Of a stretch of 64,000 bases of DNA, positions 9,393 through 18,743 are shown piece after piece. The translations under genes and the position numbers were made by a program. The first letter of the stretch is position 1; every line of letters starts with the position of its first letter. A model generated the notes under the pieces. It saw nothing but the letters and a program-made list of their open reading frames with translations. It searched no databases and was not told the DNA's origin. This stretch comes from Micromonospora zingiberis (GTDB taxonomy: Bacteria > Actinomycetota > Actinomycetes > Mycobacteriales > Micromonosporaceae). The DNA lies in NCBI RefSeq assembly GCF_004331455.1, contig NZ_SJJR01000003.1, forward strand, positions 1-64,000. The letters are read 5' to 3'.

Positions 9393-11150
9393 ATGCGGGT
9401 ACGGCTGCGACGTGCCGGATCGCCGGGCGTCGGTGGGTCGGGCTGGGTGCCGCACCTGGTGGCCGTCGCTGTGACGGCCGTGGTGCTCGCGCCGTTGGCC
9501 CGGCCCGGCTACGTGCTGCGCTACGACATGCTCTTCGTGCCGAGTCAGGCGCTGAGCTGGGAGGTGATCGCCCCGGCCACCGCGCTGCCCCGAGCGGTTC
9601 CGCAGGACGCGGTGGTGGCGTTGGCCAACCAACTGGTCCCGGGATGGCTGCTGCAACGGCTGGTGCTGGTGGCGATCCTCTACTTCGCCGCGCTCGGCGC
9701 CGCCCGGCTGGTGCCGACCCGGCGCACCGCCGTGCGGGTGGTCGCCGCCCTCGGGTACGCCTGGACGCCGTACCTGGCCGAGCGGCTGTTGATCGGCCAG
9801 TGGGGACTGTTGGTCGCGTACGCCGCGTTGCCCTGGCTGGTGCGCGCGGCGCTCGGGGTGCGGGCGGGCGAGCGGGGCGCGCTGCGTCGGCTGTTGTTGG
9901 CGGCGGCGGTCTCGGCGATCACCCCGACCGGCGGCCTGCTCGCCCTGGTGACGGTCGCCGCCCTGATGATCGGGCGGTACCCGGGAGCGGCCCGGTCGGC
10001 ATCGGCCGCGACAGGTGTGACGTTGCTGCTGAACGCCCCGTGGCTGGTGGCCGGGTTCACCAGCGCCGGTGATGGCCGGTCCGATCCCGCCGGGGTGGCG
10101 GCCTTCGCCGCCCGCGCGGAGAACTGGGCCGGTCCACTGGTGGCGCTCGCCGGCACCGGCGGCATCTGGAGCGGGCAGGCCACCCCGGCGTCGCGGGCTG
10201 GGCTGCTGGTGCCGCTGGCCACCGTGCTGCTGCTGGCGATCGCCGGCTGCGGCGTACCGATGCTGCGGCGTCGTTGGCCGGGGCCGCTGGTCGGTCGTCT
10301 CGGCCTGCTGGCGGTGGGGTCGTGGTTGGTGGCGGCGCTCGGGGTGCTGCCGGGGGCCGTGGCGCTGCTCGGCTGGCTGGTCGCCAACGTCCCCGGTGCG
10401 GGTCTGCTGCGCGACGGGCAGAAGCTGCTCGTGCCGTACGCGCTGATGTTGGCGATCACCGTGGCGTTGGGCGCGGAGCGGCTCGCCGAACTGCTGACCG
10501 CCCGGTTCGACGTGCCGACCGGGCGGGTGTTGCTGGTCGGTGCGGCATTGCTGCCGGTGGCGGTCCTGCCCGACCTGGCGTACGGCGGGGCGGGGCGGCT
10601 GCGGCCGGTGGCGTGGCCGGCGGACTGGGCGACGGTGGCCCGGCTGGTGGACGAGAGGCCGGGTGAGGTGGTCTCGCTGCCGTTCCAGGAGTACCAGAGC
10701 TATGCCTGGAACGCAGGTCAGGTGGTGATCGATCCGGCCCCCCGCTATCTGGGTGTGCCCGTGCTGATCGACGACACGTTGCGCGTGGACGGTACGGCGG
10801 TCGCCGGCGAGGATCCCCGGGCCGCCCGGGTGCGCGAACTGCTTGCCGCAGGTGAGCCGGTGGCGGCGGCCGATCCCCGGTGGGTGCTGGTGCAGCGGGC
10901 GGCCGGCCCGCCGGTGGACCCGGTGACGCTGGCCGGCCTGCGGCTGACGTACGCGGGCAGTGAGCTGACCCTGTACGAGAATCCGGCGTGGCGCCCCCCG
11001 CCCGCCCCCGCGCGTCCGGGGCCGGTGGGCCTGGCGCATCTGCTGGCCGCGACGGCGGTGCTGGCCATCGGTTTTTCGGGCGCTGCGCGACGGTGCTACC
11101 GCGTGGTAGCGTCCCGGCACGCGAGTCCCGCGGAAGGAGAAGGTGGATGA
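9393..11150 (+). CDS. Multi-pass membrane protein related to mycobacterial Rv0226c
   Basis: This 585-residue protein has an N-terminal hydrophobic region with about 11 helices, a soluble stretch (residues ~400-555) and a last helix near the C-terminus. The length, topology and neighbours (DUF2613, GT4, AftD-like, methyltransferase, DUF3068) match mycobacterial Rv0226c, a conserved membrane protein near Rv0227c. The first loop (LRYDMLFVPSQAL) carries an acidic residue as in GT-C enzymes, but no activity is established. ATG 9393 follows a GAGGCGAGG stretch. Its TGA overlaps the ATG of the next gene, so the two are translationally coupled. Orthology is inferred, not searched. Confidence 0.75.
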   Translation: MRVRLRRAGSPGVGGSGWVPHLVAVAVTAVVLAPLARPGYVLRYDMLFVPSQALSWEVIAPATALPRAVPQDAVVALANQLVPGWLLQRLVLVAILYFAALGAARLVPTRRTAVRVVAALGYAWTPYLAERLLIGQWGLLVAYAALPWLVRAALGVRAGERGALRRLLLAAAVSAITPTGGLLALVTVAALMIGRYPGAARSASAATGVTLLLNAPWLVAGFTSAGDGRSDPAGVAAFAARAENWAGPLVALAGTGGIWSGQATPASRAGLLVPLATVLLLAIAGCGVPMLRRRWPGPLVGRLGLLAVGSWLVAALGVLPGAVALLGWLVANVPGAGLLRDGQKLLVPYALMLAITVALGAERLAELLTARFDVPTGRVLLVGAALLPVAVLPDLAYGGAGRLRPVAWPADWATVARLVDERPGEVVSLPFQEYQSYAWNAGQVVIDPAPRYLGVPVLIDDTLRVDGTAVAGEDPRAARVRELLAAGEPVAAADPRWVLVQRAAGPPVDPVTLAGLRLTYAGSELTLYENPAWRPPPAPARPGPVGLAHLLAATAVLAIGFSGAARRCYRVVASRHASPAEGEGG

Positions 11151-11308
11151 GGAACCTGCCCGCGTTCGTCGCCGTCGGGGTACTCGGAGTCGTGCTCGGC
11201 ATGCTCGGCAGCGTCGGTCTGGCCAACGTGCTCAGTCCGTCGGCCAAGGAAGCCGCCACCACCAAGGTGAGTGAGCAGACCGAGCCCCCGCTGTACGGCA
11301 CGCGCTGA
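11147..11308 (+). CDS. DUF2613 family small membrane protein
   Basis: This 53-residue protein is one N-terminal helix (PAFVAVGVLGVVLGMLGSVG) and a short polar tail. It matches the small actinobacterial DUF2613 proteins such as Rv0236A, which in mycobacteria lies beside aftD. The start overlaps the preceding stop codon (ATGA) and GGAGAAGGTGG lies just upstream. Function is unknown. Its coupling to an Rv0226c-like gene and closeness to an AftD-like gene suggest a small subunit or regulator of an envelope glycosyltransferase; that is inference. Confidence 0.82.
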   Translation: MRNLPAFVAVGVLGVVLGMLGSVGLANVLSPSAKEAATTKVSEQTEPPLYGTR

Positions 11309-11320
11309 CCTCGTACGGCA

Positions 11321-11350
11321 AAGGGCGCCCGCCCGAGGCGGGCGCCCTTT
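11321..11350 (+). terminator. Intrinsic terminator between convergent genes
   Basis: A perfect 13-bp stem (AAGGGCGCCCGCC with its complement) with a 4-base loop and a following TTT lies 12 bases after the DUF2613 gene and 18 bases before the end of the convergent GT4 gene. It can serve both strands. Confidence 0.85.
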
Positions 11351-11368
11351 CGTCGTGTTCCGGGTCGG

Positions 11369-12523
11369 TCAGCGGGCGGTGGCCTGGGCCACCAACTGGG
11401 CGAACCGGGCGCCGGTGGCGGTCCAGGTGAACCGGGCCGCGTGGGTCAGGGCGGCCTCGCCCATCGCCTTGCGGCGTACGTCGTCGGCGAGCAGTTCACG
11501 GACGACGGTGGTGAACTCCTGCTCGTCGTCGACGAGCAGACCGGTTTCGGTGTCCACCATCGCCTCGACCACCCCGCCCGCGTAGCGGAACGCCACCGTC
11601 GGGGTGCTGCACGCGGCGGCCTCCACGATGGTCAGTCCCCAACCCTCCTTGAGGGACGGGGTGAGCGCGAGCCAGGCCGAGCAGAGCAGGGCGTGCTTCT
11701 CCGGCTCGCTGACGAAGCCGGCGAACCGGACCCGGTCGGTGATGCCGAGCGTTGCGGACAGTTCGCGCAGCGGCTCCTCCCACCAGCCCTGCCCGGCCAC
11801 CACCAACTCCAGCTCAGGCAGCTCGCCGGCCAGCTCGGCGACCGTCCGCAGGGCGATCTCCACCCGCTTGTGCGGCACCAACCGGCCGAGCACCAGCAGC
11901 GACGGATGGGGCGTACGCGGCAGGGCCGGGCCGGCCACGGTGGGGGTGCCGTTCGGCACCACGTCGATGCGTTCGGCGTCGACGCCCAGCGTGGTCAACT
12001 CGGCCCGGCTCGCCTCCGAGACGGTGACGTACCGGCAGCGCCGGTACAGCCGTACCGCCAGCCACGATTCGATCCACCACCCCAGCCGGCACATCCACGG
12101 CCCGAACACCACCGGCCACTGTTCCCGGTGCACGTGGTGCACCAGCGCGATGACCGGTCGTCCGACGTAGAGCGGGGCGAAGAACGGCACCCCGTTGCAG
12201 ACGTCCACGACCAGGTCCGGCCGGCCCAGACCGCGCCGGCTCAGCGGGCCGAAACCGAACCGGCCGGCGAGGCAGGTGAGCGCCGCGCGCAGGTAGACGG
12301 TCATCCGCGAGCCACGGCGCAGCACCCGTACGCCGGTGTCGGTGGTTTCGGCCGGGCCAGCGTTGTCGTGTGCGGCACAGAGCAGAGTCACCCGGTGACC
12401 GCTGGTGACGAGTTCGGCGGCGATCCGTTCGATGTAGACCTCGGAGCCGCCGCCTTCCGGGTTGGTGGTGTCGCGCCAGTTGAGGAACAGGACGTGGCGG
12501 GAGGGGGTGCCGGAGTTGTCCAC
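11369..12523 (-). CDS. Family 4 glycosyltransferase (Rv0225-like)
   Basis: This 384-residue GT-B fold glycosyltransferase has the N-terminal acceptor-side motif NPEGGGSEVYIERIA. Its C-terminal GT4 nucleotide-sugar domain contains VLGRLVPHKRVEIAL and the E-x7-E motif in LKEGWGLTIVEAAACSTP. Mycobacterial Rv0225, which sits beside Rv0224c and Rv0226c, is a similar GT4 of about the same length. The enzyme is cytosolic and probably adds a sugar (mannose-like donors are common) to a lipid-linked glycan. GTG 12523 was chosen because TAGGAGC lies 5-6 bases upstream. It is read opposite to its neighbours and shares a ~257-bp promoter region with the VWA gene. Confidence 0.88.
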   Translation of the reverse strand: MDNSGTPSRHVLFLNWRDTTNPEGGGSEVYIERIAAELVTSGHRVTLLCAAHDNAGPAETTDTGVRVLRRGSRMTVYLRAALTCLAGRFGFGPLSRRGLGRPDLVVDVCNGVPFFAPLYVGRPVIALVHHVHREQWPVVFGPWMCRLGWWIESWLAVRLYRRCRYVTVSEASRAELTTLGVDAERIDVVPNGTPTVAGPALPRTPHPSLLVLGRLVPHKRVEIALRTVAELAGELPELELVVAGQGWWEEPLRELSATLGITDRVRFAGFVSEPEKHALLCSAWLALTPSLKEGWGLTIVEAAACSTPTVAFRYAGGVVEAMVDTETGLLVDDEQEFTTVVRELLADDVRRKAMGEAALTHAARFTWTATGARFAQLVAQATAR

Positions 12524-12780
12524 GCTGCTCCTACCGACGAGTAAGTGAGCACGATCGCGCCACCCTAGGGCGGCCCGACCCGGGTGCGCAATGGGCAGAT
12601 CCGGTAGCGGCGGTCGGACGACGGGCCGTCGATCGGGGGGTTTGCCGAGGCGCACAAACCTTGGCAGGGTGTGCAGCGCAACAGCGTGCGCTGCCCGATG
12701 CCCGGTGCCCGATCTCGTCGCGGCGCGAGTGACCTGCGGCGGCGCGTCGTCCGCAGGGGTGACGAGGAGGTGAGGCGGCG

Positions 12781-14445
12781 GTGGAGGCCGACCGTCGAGC
12801 GCCCACGCGCGCCCTGTCCCGCCGTTCGCCGGTGGTGCTGCTCAGCGCCGCACTGGCGGTGCTGCTGGCCGGCTGGGCGGCGGTGTCGTACGTGCGCGCC
12901 GACCGGGGCACGCCCACCTGTTTCGAGCAGGTCCGGCTGCGGGTGGTGGCCGCCCCGGTGATCGCGCCGGCCCTGGACCGGGTGGCCCGGGCGAACGCCG
13001 GCAACCAGCCGTGCGTGTCGGTCGAGGTGCAGGCCCGACCGTCGGCGGCGGTGACCCGGGAACTCGCCGAAGGTGGCGACGTGGCGGACGCCTGGCTGCC
13101 GGAGTCGACGTTCTGGCTGCGTCGGGCGCGGGCCGCAGGTGCCTTCGAGGTACCCGCGGTGGGCAGTTCGGTGGCGAGTACGCCGGTGGTGCTGGCGGTG
13201 AACGATCGCCTCGCCCGCCGCTCCGGCTGGCCGGCCAAGGCGCTGACCTGGAAGTCACTGGTCGGCACCAGAGCGCGGACGGTCCAGGTCGGGCTGCCCG
13301 ACCCGGCGGCCGACCCCGCCGGGGTCGCTGCCCTGCTCGGCGTACGGGTGCTGGCCGACGACAACCGGGACTCGGCCGCGACCGTGGCGGCGACGCTGCG
13401 CCGCCTCGCTGCCCGGACGTTCAGCCCGGAGGGGGACGGTCCGCTGACTCCGGGCCGTGACCTGCCGGGCCGGGTCGACGTGATCGCCGTGAGCGAGCAG
13501 GCCGTGCTCGAACACAACGCGTTGACCCCGTCCGGCAAGCTGGTCGCCGCGTACCCGGAGATCGCCGTGCCCTGGCTCGACCTGCCGTACGTGGTGTTGC
13601 CGGGCACCCAGGGCCGGGCCCGTGACGCCGCCGCGAACTTCCTCGCCGAACTGCTCAACACCACCGCCCGGGACATCTTCGTCGGCCACGGCTTCCGGAC
13701 CGCATCGGGTTTTCCGCCAGCCATGCCGAACGACGACCGGCTCCGCGCGGAGGAACGCCAGCCGATCCCGCTGCCGGCCGAGGAGACGGTCACCGACGTG
13801 CTGACCGGCTGGAGCGGCGTGCAGCGAAGTGCCCGGATCCTCACCCTGCTGGACGTCTCGGGCTCGATGGCCGCGCAGGTGCCCGGTGGGGGTACCCGAC
13901 TCGACGCCACGGTCCGCGCCGCCGCCGAGGGTGCGGCGCTGCTGCTGGACAACAGCGAACTCGGCATCTGGGCCTTCGCCACCAGGCTCGACGGCGACCG
14001 GGACTACCGGGAGATCCTGCCGGTCGGCCCGCTGGGCGGCCAACGCGAGCGGTTGGTCGAGGCGCTGGACGCCGTCCGGGTCCAGCCGCAGGGCGGCACC
14101 GGGCTGTACGACAGCACGCTGGCCGCGTACCGCGACGCGCGACGCAACTGGACCCCCGGGCGGATCAACCTGGTGCTGGTGATGACCGACGGGCGCAACG
14201 AGGACGACGACGGCATCGGTCGGGCCGCGTTCCTCGCCGAACTCGAACGCATGCAGGAACCCCGCCGGCCGTTGCCGATCATCTTCATCGGGCTGGGCGG
14301 CGAGATCGACCCCGAGGAGTTGAAGGCGATCGCGAAGGTCACCGGCGGGCGGGTCTTCGTCACCGAACAGCCCGGCGGGATGCGGCGCATCTTCTTCTCC
14401 GCCCTGGCCGACCTGAGCTGCCTGCCCCCGGAGTGCCGCCGATGA
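12781..14445 (+). CDS. Membrane-anchored solute-binding/von Willebrand factor A domain fusion
   Basis: This 554-residue protein starts with an uncleaved signal anchor (VVLLSAALAVLLAGWAAVSYV). A type II periplasmic-binding-like domain follows (residues ~45-330; VVAAPVIAPALDRVARAN, DAWLPESTFW). The C-terminal VWA domain (residues ~350-545) has an intact MIDAS motif DVSGSMA and the later VMTDGRNED. It is exported and faces outside. GTG 12781 is preceded by GAGGTGAGG. Its stop overlaps the ATG of the AftD-like gene (ATGA), so the two are probably made together. VWA domains mediate metal-dependent protein contacts; a role as adaptor for the AftD-like enzyme is inference. Confidence 0.85.
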   Translation: MEADRRAPTRALSRRSPVVLLSAALAVLLAGWAAVSYVRADRGTPTCFEQVRLRVVAAPVIAPALDRVARANAGNQPCVSVEVQARPSAAVTRELAEGGDVADAWLPESTFWLRRARAAGAFEVPAVGSSVASTPVVLAVNDRLARRSGWPAKALTWKSLVGTRARTVQVGLPDPAADPAGVAALLGVRVLADDNRDSAATVAATLRRLAARTFSPEGDGPLTPGRDLPGRVDVIAVSEQAVLEHNALTPSGKLVAAYPEIAVPWLDLPYVVLPGTQGRARDAAANFLAELLNTTARDIFVGHGFRTASGFPPAMPNDDRLRAEERQPIPLPAEETVTDVLTGWSGVQRSARILTLLDVSGSMAAQVPGGGTRLDATVRAAAEGAALLLDNSELGIWAFATRLDGDRDYREILPVGPLGGQRERLVEALDAVRVQPQGGTGLYDSTLAAYRDARRNWTPGRINLVLVMTDGRNEDDDGIGRAAFLAELERMQEPRRPLPIIFIGLGGEIDPEELKAIAKVTGGRVFVTEQPGGMRRIFFSALADLSCLPPECRR

Positions 14446-17400
14446 GCCGGATGCTGGCCCGGTTGCGCCGGTCGCCCGGCACGGTGCTGTCGCTGCTGCT
14501 GCTCACCGCGATCGCCTTCGGGCAACGGCCCGGCCAGGTCACCTTCGACACCAAGCTCGACCTGGCCGCCAACCCGATCCACTTCATGGCCCGGGCGTTG
14601 CACCTGTGGAACCCGGAGGCCACTTCCGGGGAGTTGCAGAACCAGGCGTACGGCTACCTGTTCCCGATGGGGCCGTTCTTCGCCGCCGGGCAACTGCTGG
14701 GGCTGCCGCCGTGGATCACCCAGCGACTCTGGACGGCGCTGCTGCTCGCCGCCGCGTTCTACGGGCTGCTACGGCTGGCCCGGGCGATGAACATCGGCAC
14801 CGAACCGACCCGGTACGCGGCGGCCCTCGGCTACGCGTTGGCGCCCCGGATCCTCACCGAGGTCGGCGCGCTGTCGTCGGAGACGCTCTCCGCCGCGATG
14901 CTGCCCTGGGTGCTGCTGCCGCTGGTGACCGTACGCCGGATCGGCTCGCCACGCCGGGCCGCCGCGCTCTCCGCGCTGGCCGTGCTCGGGATGGGCGGGA
15001 TCAACGCGGCGGTGGTGCTGATGGCTCTGCTGCTGCCCGGCGTCTGGCTGCTCACCCGGCGGTGGGACGCCCAGCACCGCCGGTTGGTCGCCTGGTGGTG
15101 CGCCTGCGTGGTCGGGGTCTGCCTGTGGTGGATCGTGCCGCTGCTGCTGCTCGGCCAGTACAGCCTGCCGTTCCTCGACTACATCGAGTCGTCCACCACC
15201 ACCACGGCGGTGGCCTCGCTGTTCCAGGCGATACGCGGCACCAACCAGTGGGTGGCGTACATCGTGCAGGGCGAGCCGTGGTGGCCCGCCGGATGGCTGC
15301 TGATCGACCACCCGGCGCTGATGGCACTCACCGCGGTGGTCGCGCTGATCGGCCTGGCCGGGCTGGCCGGCAACCTGCTGCCGCAGCGGCGGTTCCTGGT
15401 GACCGGCTTCCTCGCCGGGCTGACCCTGCTCACCATCGGCTATGTCGGCGCGGTGGACAGCCCGGTCTCCGAGCTGGTCCGTGGGCTGCTCGACGGCCCG
15501 CTGGCCCCGTTGCGCAACGTGCACAAGCTCGACCCGGTGCTGCGGCTGCCGCTGATGCTCGGCTTCGCCCACGGCGTCGACGCGGTGGCCACCCGGATGC
15601 ATCACGCGCTGGCCCGCCGCCGGCCCGGAATCCGGCTGCGTCCGCTGGTCTTCGTACCGGTGCTGCTGCTCGTGCTGGGCGCCGCCGCACCGGCCTGGTT
15701 GGGGCTGCTGCGTCCCGGTCCGGGCTGGGCGGACCTGCCGCCGCACTGGCGGTCGGCGGCGACCTGGCTGGCCGACCGGGACGCCCTGGCCCGTACGCTG
15801 ATGGTGCCCGGTTCGGGCTTCGGGCAGTACGAGTGGGGACGCACCGTCGACGAGCCGTTGCAGGCCCTGGCCGGCGCGCCGTGGGCGGTCCGCCACCAGA
15901 TTCCGCTCGGCTCGGCCGGCAACACCCGGATGATGGACACCGTCGAGGAGGCGCTGGCCGGCGGCCGTGGCTCCACCGGGCTGGCCGACCTGCTCGCCCG
16001 CTCCGGATTCCGGCATCTGCTGCTGCGCAACGACATCGACCGGATCCAGGTGGACGCGCCGCCGGTGGCGGTGCTGCGCCGGGCGCTGGCCGAGTCGCCG
16101 GGCATCGTCCGGGTCGCCACCTTCGGCAGCACCGATGCCCTGACCCGCACGATCGGCAGCCCGGTCGACGAGGGCGTCGACGAGCTGCCGGCGATCGAGG
16201 TGTACGAGGTCCGCTCGCCGGTGCCGGCCGCCTCGGCGGTGCTCACCGCCGACGTACCCACGGTCAGTGGCGGCCCCGAGTCGTTGCTGCCCCTGCTGGA
16301 GCAGGGCGTGGTGGAACGGGACCGGCCGGTGGTGCTCGCCGGCGACCGGGAGGAAGCGGTCGACGCGACCGGTGACGCGTGGATCGTCACCGACGGCCTG
16401 CGCCGCCGGGAACGCGACATCGGCCGGGTTCGGGACAACCTCTCCCAGACGTTGACCGCGAGCGAGGTGGGACGGCAGGGTCGGGTCGCCCTCGACCTGC
16501 TGCCATTTCCGGGCGAGCAGCACCAGACCACCGCGACCTACCAGGGCGTACGCGAGGTGACGGCGTCCTCGGCGGTGAGCTTCGTGGACACCCTCGGTGC
16601 GGCGGACCCGTCCCGCCTGCCGTTCGCGGCGATCGACGGCGAGCCGCACACCGCCTGGCACTCGGCACCGCTGAGCGGGCCGGTCGGGCAGTGGCTCCAG
16701 GTCGACCTGGACACCCCGCGCCAGGTGGAGAACGTGCGTCTGGCGTTCGTCACCGACCTGGCCGTGGGCTGGCCGGTGACCCGGTTCCGGCTCACCACCG
16801 ACCGGGGCTCGGTGGACCACGAGGTGGCCGCGACGCTGGGCGGGCACACCTACTACACGCTGCCGGGGCCGACCAGCCGGGTGCGGGTGACCGTGTTGGC
16901 GGTGGCCGACGGGCGGCTCGACGGTGCCGTCGGCATCCGTGAGCTGACCATTGCCGACACCGAGCCGCGTCGGGCGCTGCGTGTCCCCACCGATCTGCCG
17001 CAGGACCTGGCGGGACCGGTCAGCTGGGTGTTCAGCCGGGGCCCGGCGGATCGGCCGGCCTGCTACCCCACCGAGGCGCGGGACGCCGACCGGATCGTGG
17101 CGGTCGGATCGGTGGCGCGGGCGGACGACACGGTGATCCGCTGCGACCGCTTCCTGGCCCGGGTGGGCGAGGAACCGCTCGGACTGGACCGGCTCTTCCG
17201 TAACCCGGCCGCTGGCACGTACCGGATGCAGTTACGGGCCGTGCCCCGGCCGGGCGGCGAACTGAAACTGTCCGGCCCGGACGTCACGGCGACCGCCTCG
17301 TCCCACCTGGCCGGAGACCCGACCGTGGCGGCGTACGCGGCGATCGACGGTGACCTCGGCACCGCCTGGCTCGCCGGCACCGGCGATCTGCGCCCCACCC

Positions 17401-18743
17401 TGCGGCTGAGCTGGTCTGGCCCACGCCGCATCGACCAGCTGCGGCTGCGGGCCGCGCAACTCCCGGTCGGCTCACTGCCCGAAGAGGTGGAGATCCGTAC
17501 GCCCGGGCGTGAGGTGGTGGTGCCGGTGCGCGCCGACGGGACGGTGCGCTTCCCGGCGGTACGCACCAACCGGATCGAGATCGTGGTGCGGTCGACCGAA
17601 CACCGGCTGGCCGACCAGCGGGGCAACGGCTGGCCCGCCACCGCAGGCATCGCCGAGGTGGAGATCCCGGCGCTGGCGAAGTTGCTGGATCCGGTGGACG
17701 CCGACACCCGCGTGGTCGAGCGGTGCGGGGACGGACCGGTCGTCGAGTTGGACGGGTTCCGTTACGACACGTCGGTCACCGCCACCCTGGGCGACGTGCT
17801 CGCCGGACGGCCCGTGCCGATCCGGATCTGCGGAGACGACGGCGGATTGTTGGACCTGTCGGCCGGTGGGCACCGCCTGGCGACCGTTCCGTCGGCCGGC
17901 TTCCTCGTGCAGGACGCGACGCTGCGCCCAGCCGACGACCCGGTCTCCGACGCGGCTGGCGGTGCGGCCTCCGGCGAGGTGGACGGCGACACCGACGCGC
18001 CCCGGCACCGGGCCGTCACCGTGCTGGACTGGGCACCGACCGACCGGACGGTCCGGGTCGCCGGCGGTGCGTCGGCGCTGCTGGTGATGCCGGAGAACGC
18101 CAACGCGGGCTGGACCGCCACGCTGGACGGTGCGCGGCTGGCCACCACCCGGGTGGACGGCTGGCAGCAGGCGTGGGTGCTGCCGGCCGGTGCCGGCGGC
18201 GAGGTCCGGATGGTGTTCGCGCCCGACCGGGCGTACCGGGGTGCGCTGCTGGCCGGCGCGCTGGCGGCCGTCGGCGTGGTGGTGTTGGCCGTCTGGCCGG
18301 TCCGTCGTCGGGCGTCGCCGGGCGTGGACGGGGCCGGGGCGATCCCGGCGGAGGCACCGGCCTGGGCGATCGGTGGACTGCTGGTGGTGCTGCTCGCCGC
18401 GCTGGGCGGGGTGTTGCCGGTGGCCATCGTGTTGGCCGCGATGCTGCTGCGGCAACTGGCCGTCCGGGCGCTACCGGTGGTGGTGCTGGGCGGCCTGACG
18501 GTGGCCACGGTGATCGCGGTGACCGGCCGGTTGCAGGGCCACGGGCAGGACTGGGCGTACCGCTCCTGGGTGCAGGCGGCGATGCTGGTCGCGGTCGGCG
18601 CGGTGGTCGCGGCGGTGGTGCCCGCACCCGGCGTACGGCCCGAGGCGCCCATCCCGCATGATGTGACGCCGAGCACATCCGATGCGCCGCCGGCGGCGGC
18701 CGACGCGAGGACCGAGAACGAGGACGGGACGGTGACGCGGTGA
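14442..18743 (+). CDS. aftD: AftD-like alpha-(1->3)-arabinofuranosyltransferase (DUF3367)
   Basis: This 1433-residue protein has the DUF3367/AftD layout. An N-terminal GT-C domain of about eleven helices covers residues 1 to ~430 (first-loop acidic residue in TFDTKLDLAANPIHF). A large extracytoplasmic part holds two discoidin-like carbohydrate-binding modules at about 695-840 and 945-1070 (AAIDGEPHTAWHSAPLSG; AAIDGDLGTAWLAGTGDL). Four C-terminal helices end it. In mycobacteria AftD adds arabinofuranose branches to arabinogalactan and lipoarabinomannan from decaprenyl-phospho-arabinose. Whole-cell arabinose is reported for Micromonospora, which fits a donor-arabinose enzyme in a mycolate-less cell. 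It overlaps both neighbours by 4 bases. Confidence 0.88.
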   Translation: MSRMLARLRRSPGTVLSLLLLTAIAFGQRPGQVTFDTKLDLAANPIHFMARALHLWNPEATSGELQNQAYGYLFPMGPFFAAGQLLGLPPWITQRLWTALLLAAAFYGLLRLARAMNIGTEPTRYAAALGYALAPRILTEVGALSSETLSAAMLPWVLLPLVTVRRIGSPRRAAALSALAVLGMGGINAAVVLMALLLPGVWLLTRRWDAQHRRLVAWWCACVVGVCLWWIVPLLLLGQYSLPFLDYIESSTTTTAVASLFQAIRGTNQWVAYIVQGEPWWPAGWLLIDHPALMALTAVVALIGLAGLAGNLLPQRRFLVTGFLAGLTLLTIGYVGAVDSPVSELVRGLLDGPLAPLRNVHKLDPVLRLPLMLGFAHGVDAVATRMHHALARRRPGIRLRPLVFVPVLLLVLGAAAPAWLGLLRPGPGWADLPPHWRSAATWLADRDALARTLMVPGSGFGQYEWGRTVDEPLQALAGAPWAVRHQIPLGSAGNTRMMDTVEEALAGGRGSTGLADLLARSGFRHLLLRNDIDRIQVDAPPVAVLRRALAESPGIVRVATFGSTDALTRTIGSPVDEGVDELPAIEVYEVRSPVPAASAVLTADVPTVSGGPESLLPLLEQGVVERDRPVVLAGDREEAVDATGDAWIVTDGLRRRERDIGRVRDNLSQTLTASEVGRQGRVALDLLPFPGEQHQTTATYQGVREVTASSAVSFVDTLGAADPSRLPFAAIDGEPHTAWHSAPLSGPVGQWLQVDLDTPRQVENVRLAFVTDLAVGWPVTRFRLTTDRGSVDHEVAATLGGHTYYTLPGPTSRVRVTVLAVADGRLDGAVGIRELTIADTEPRRALRVPTDLPQDLAGPVSWVFSRGPADRPACYPTEARDADRIVAVGSVARADDTVIRCDRFLARVGEEPLGLDRLFRNPAAGTYRMQLRAVPRPGGELKLSGPDVTATASSHLAGDPTVAAYAAIDGDLGTAWLAGTGDLRPTLRLSWSGPRRIDQLRLRAAQLPVGSLPEEVEIRTPGREVVVPVRADGTVRFPAVRTNRIEIVVRSTEHRLADQRGNGWPATAGIAEVEIPALAKLLDPVDADTRVVERCGDGPVVELDGFRYDTSVTATLGDVLAGRPVPIRICGDDGGLLDLSAGGHRLATVPSAGFLVQDATLRPADDPVSDAAGGAASGEVDGDTDAPRHRAVTVLDWAPTDRTVRVAGGASALLVMPENANAGWTATLDGARLATTRVDGWQQAWVLPAGAGGEVRMVFAPDRAYRGALLAGALAAVGVVVLAVWPVRRRASPGVDGAGAIPAEAPAWAIGGLLVVLLAALGGVLPVAIVLAAMLLRQLAVRALPVVVLGGLTVATVIAVTGRLQGHGQDWAYRSWVQAAMLVAVGAVVAAVVPAPGVRPEAPIPHDVTPSTSDAPPAAADARTENEDGTVTR

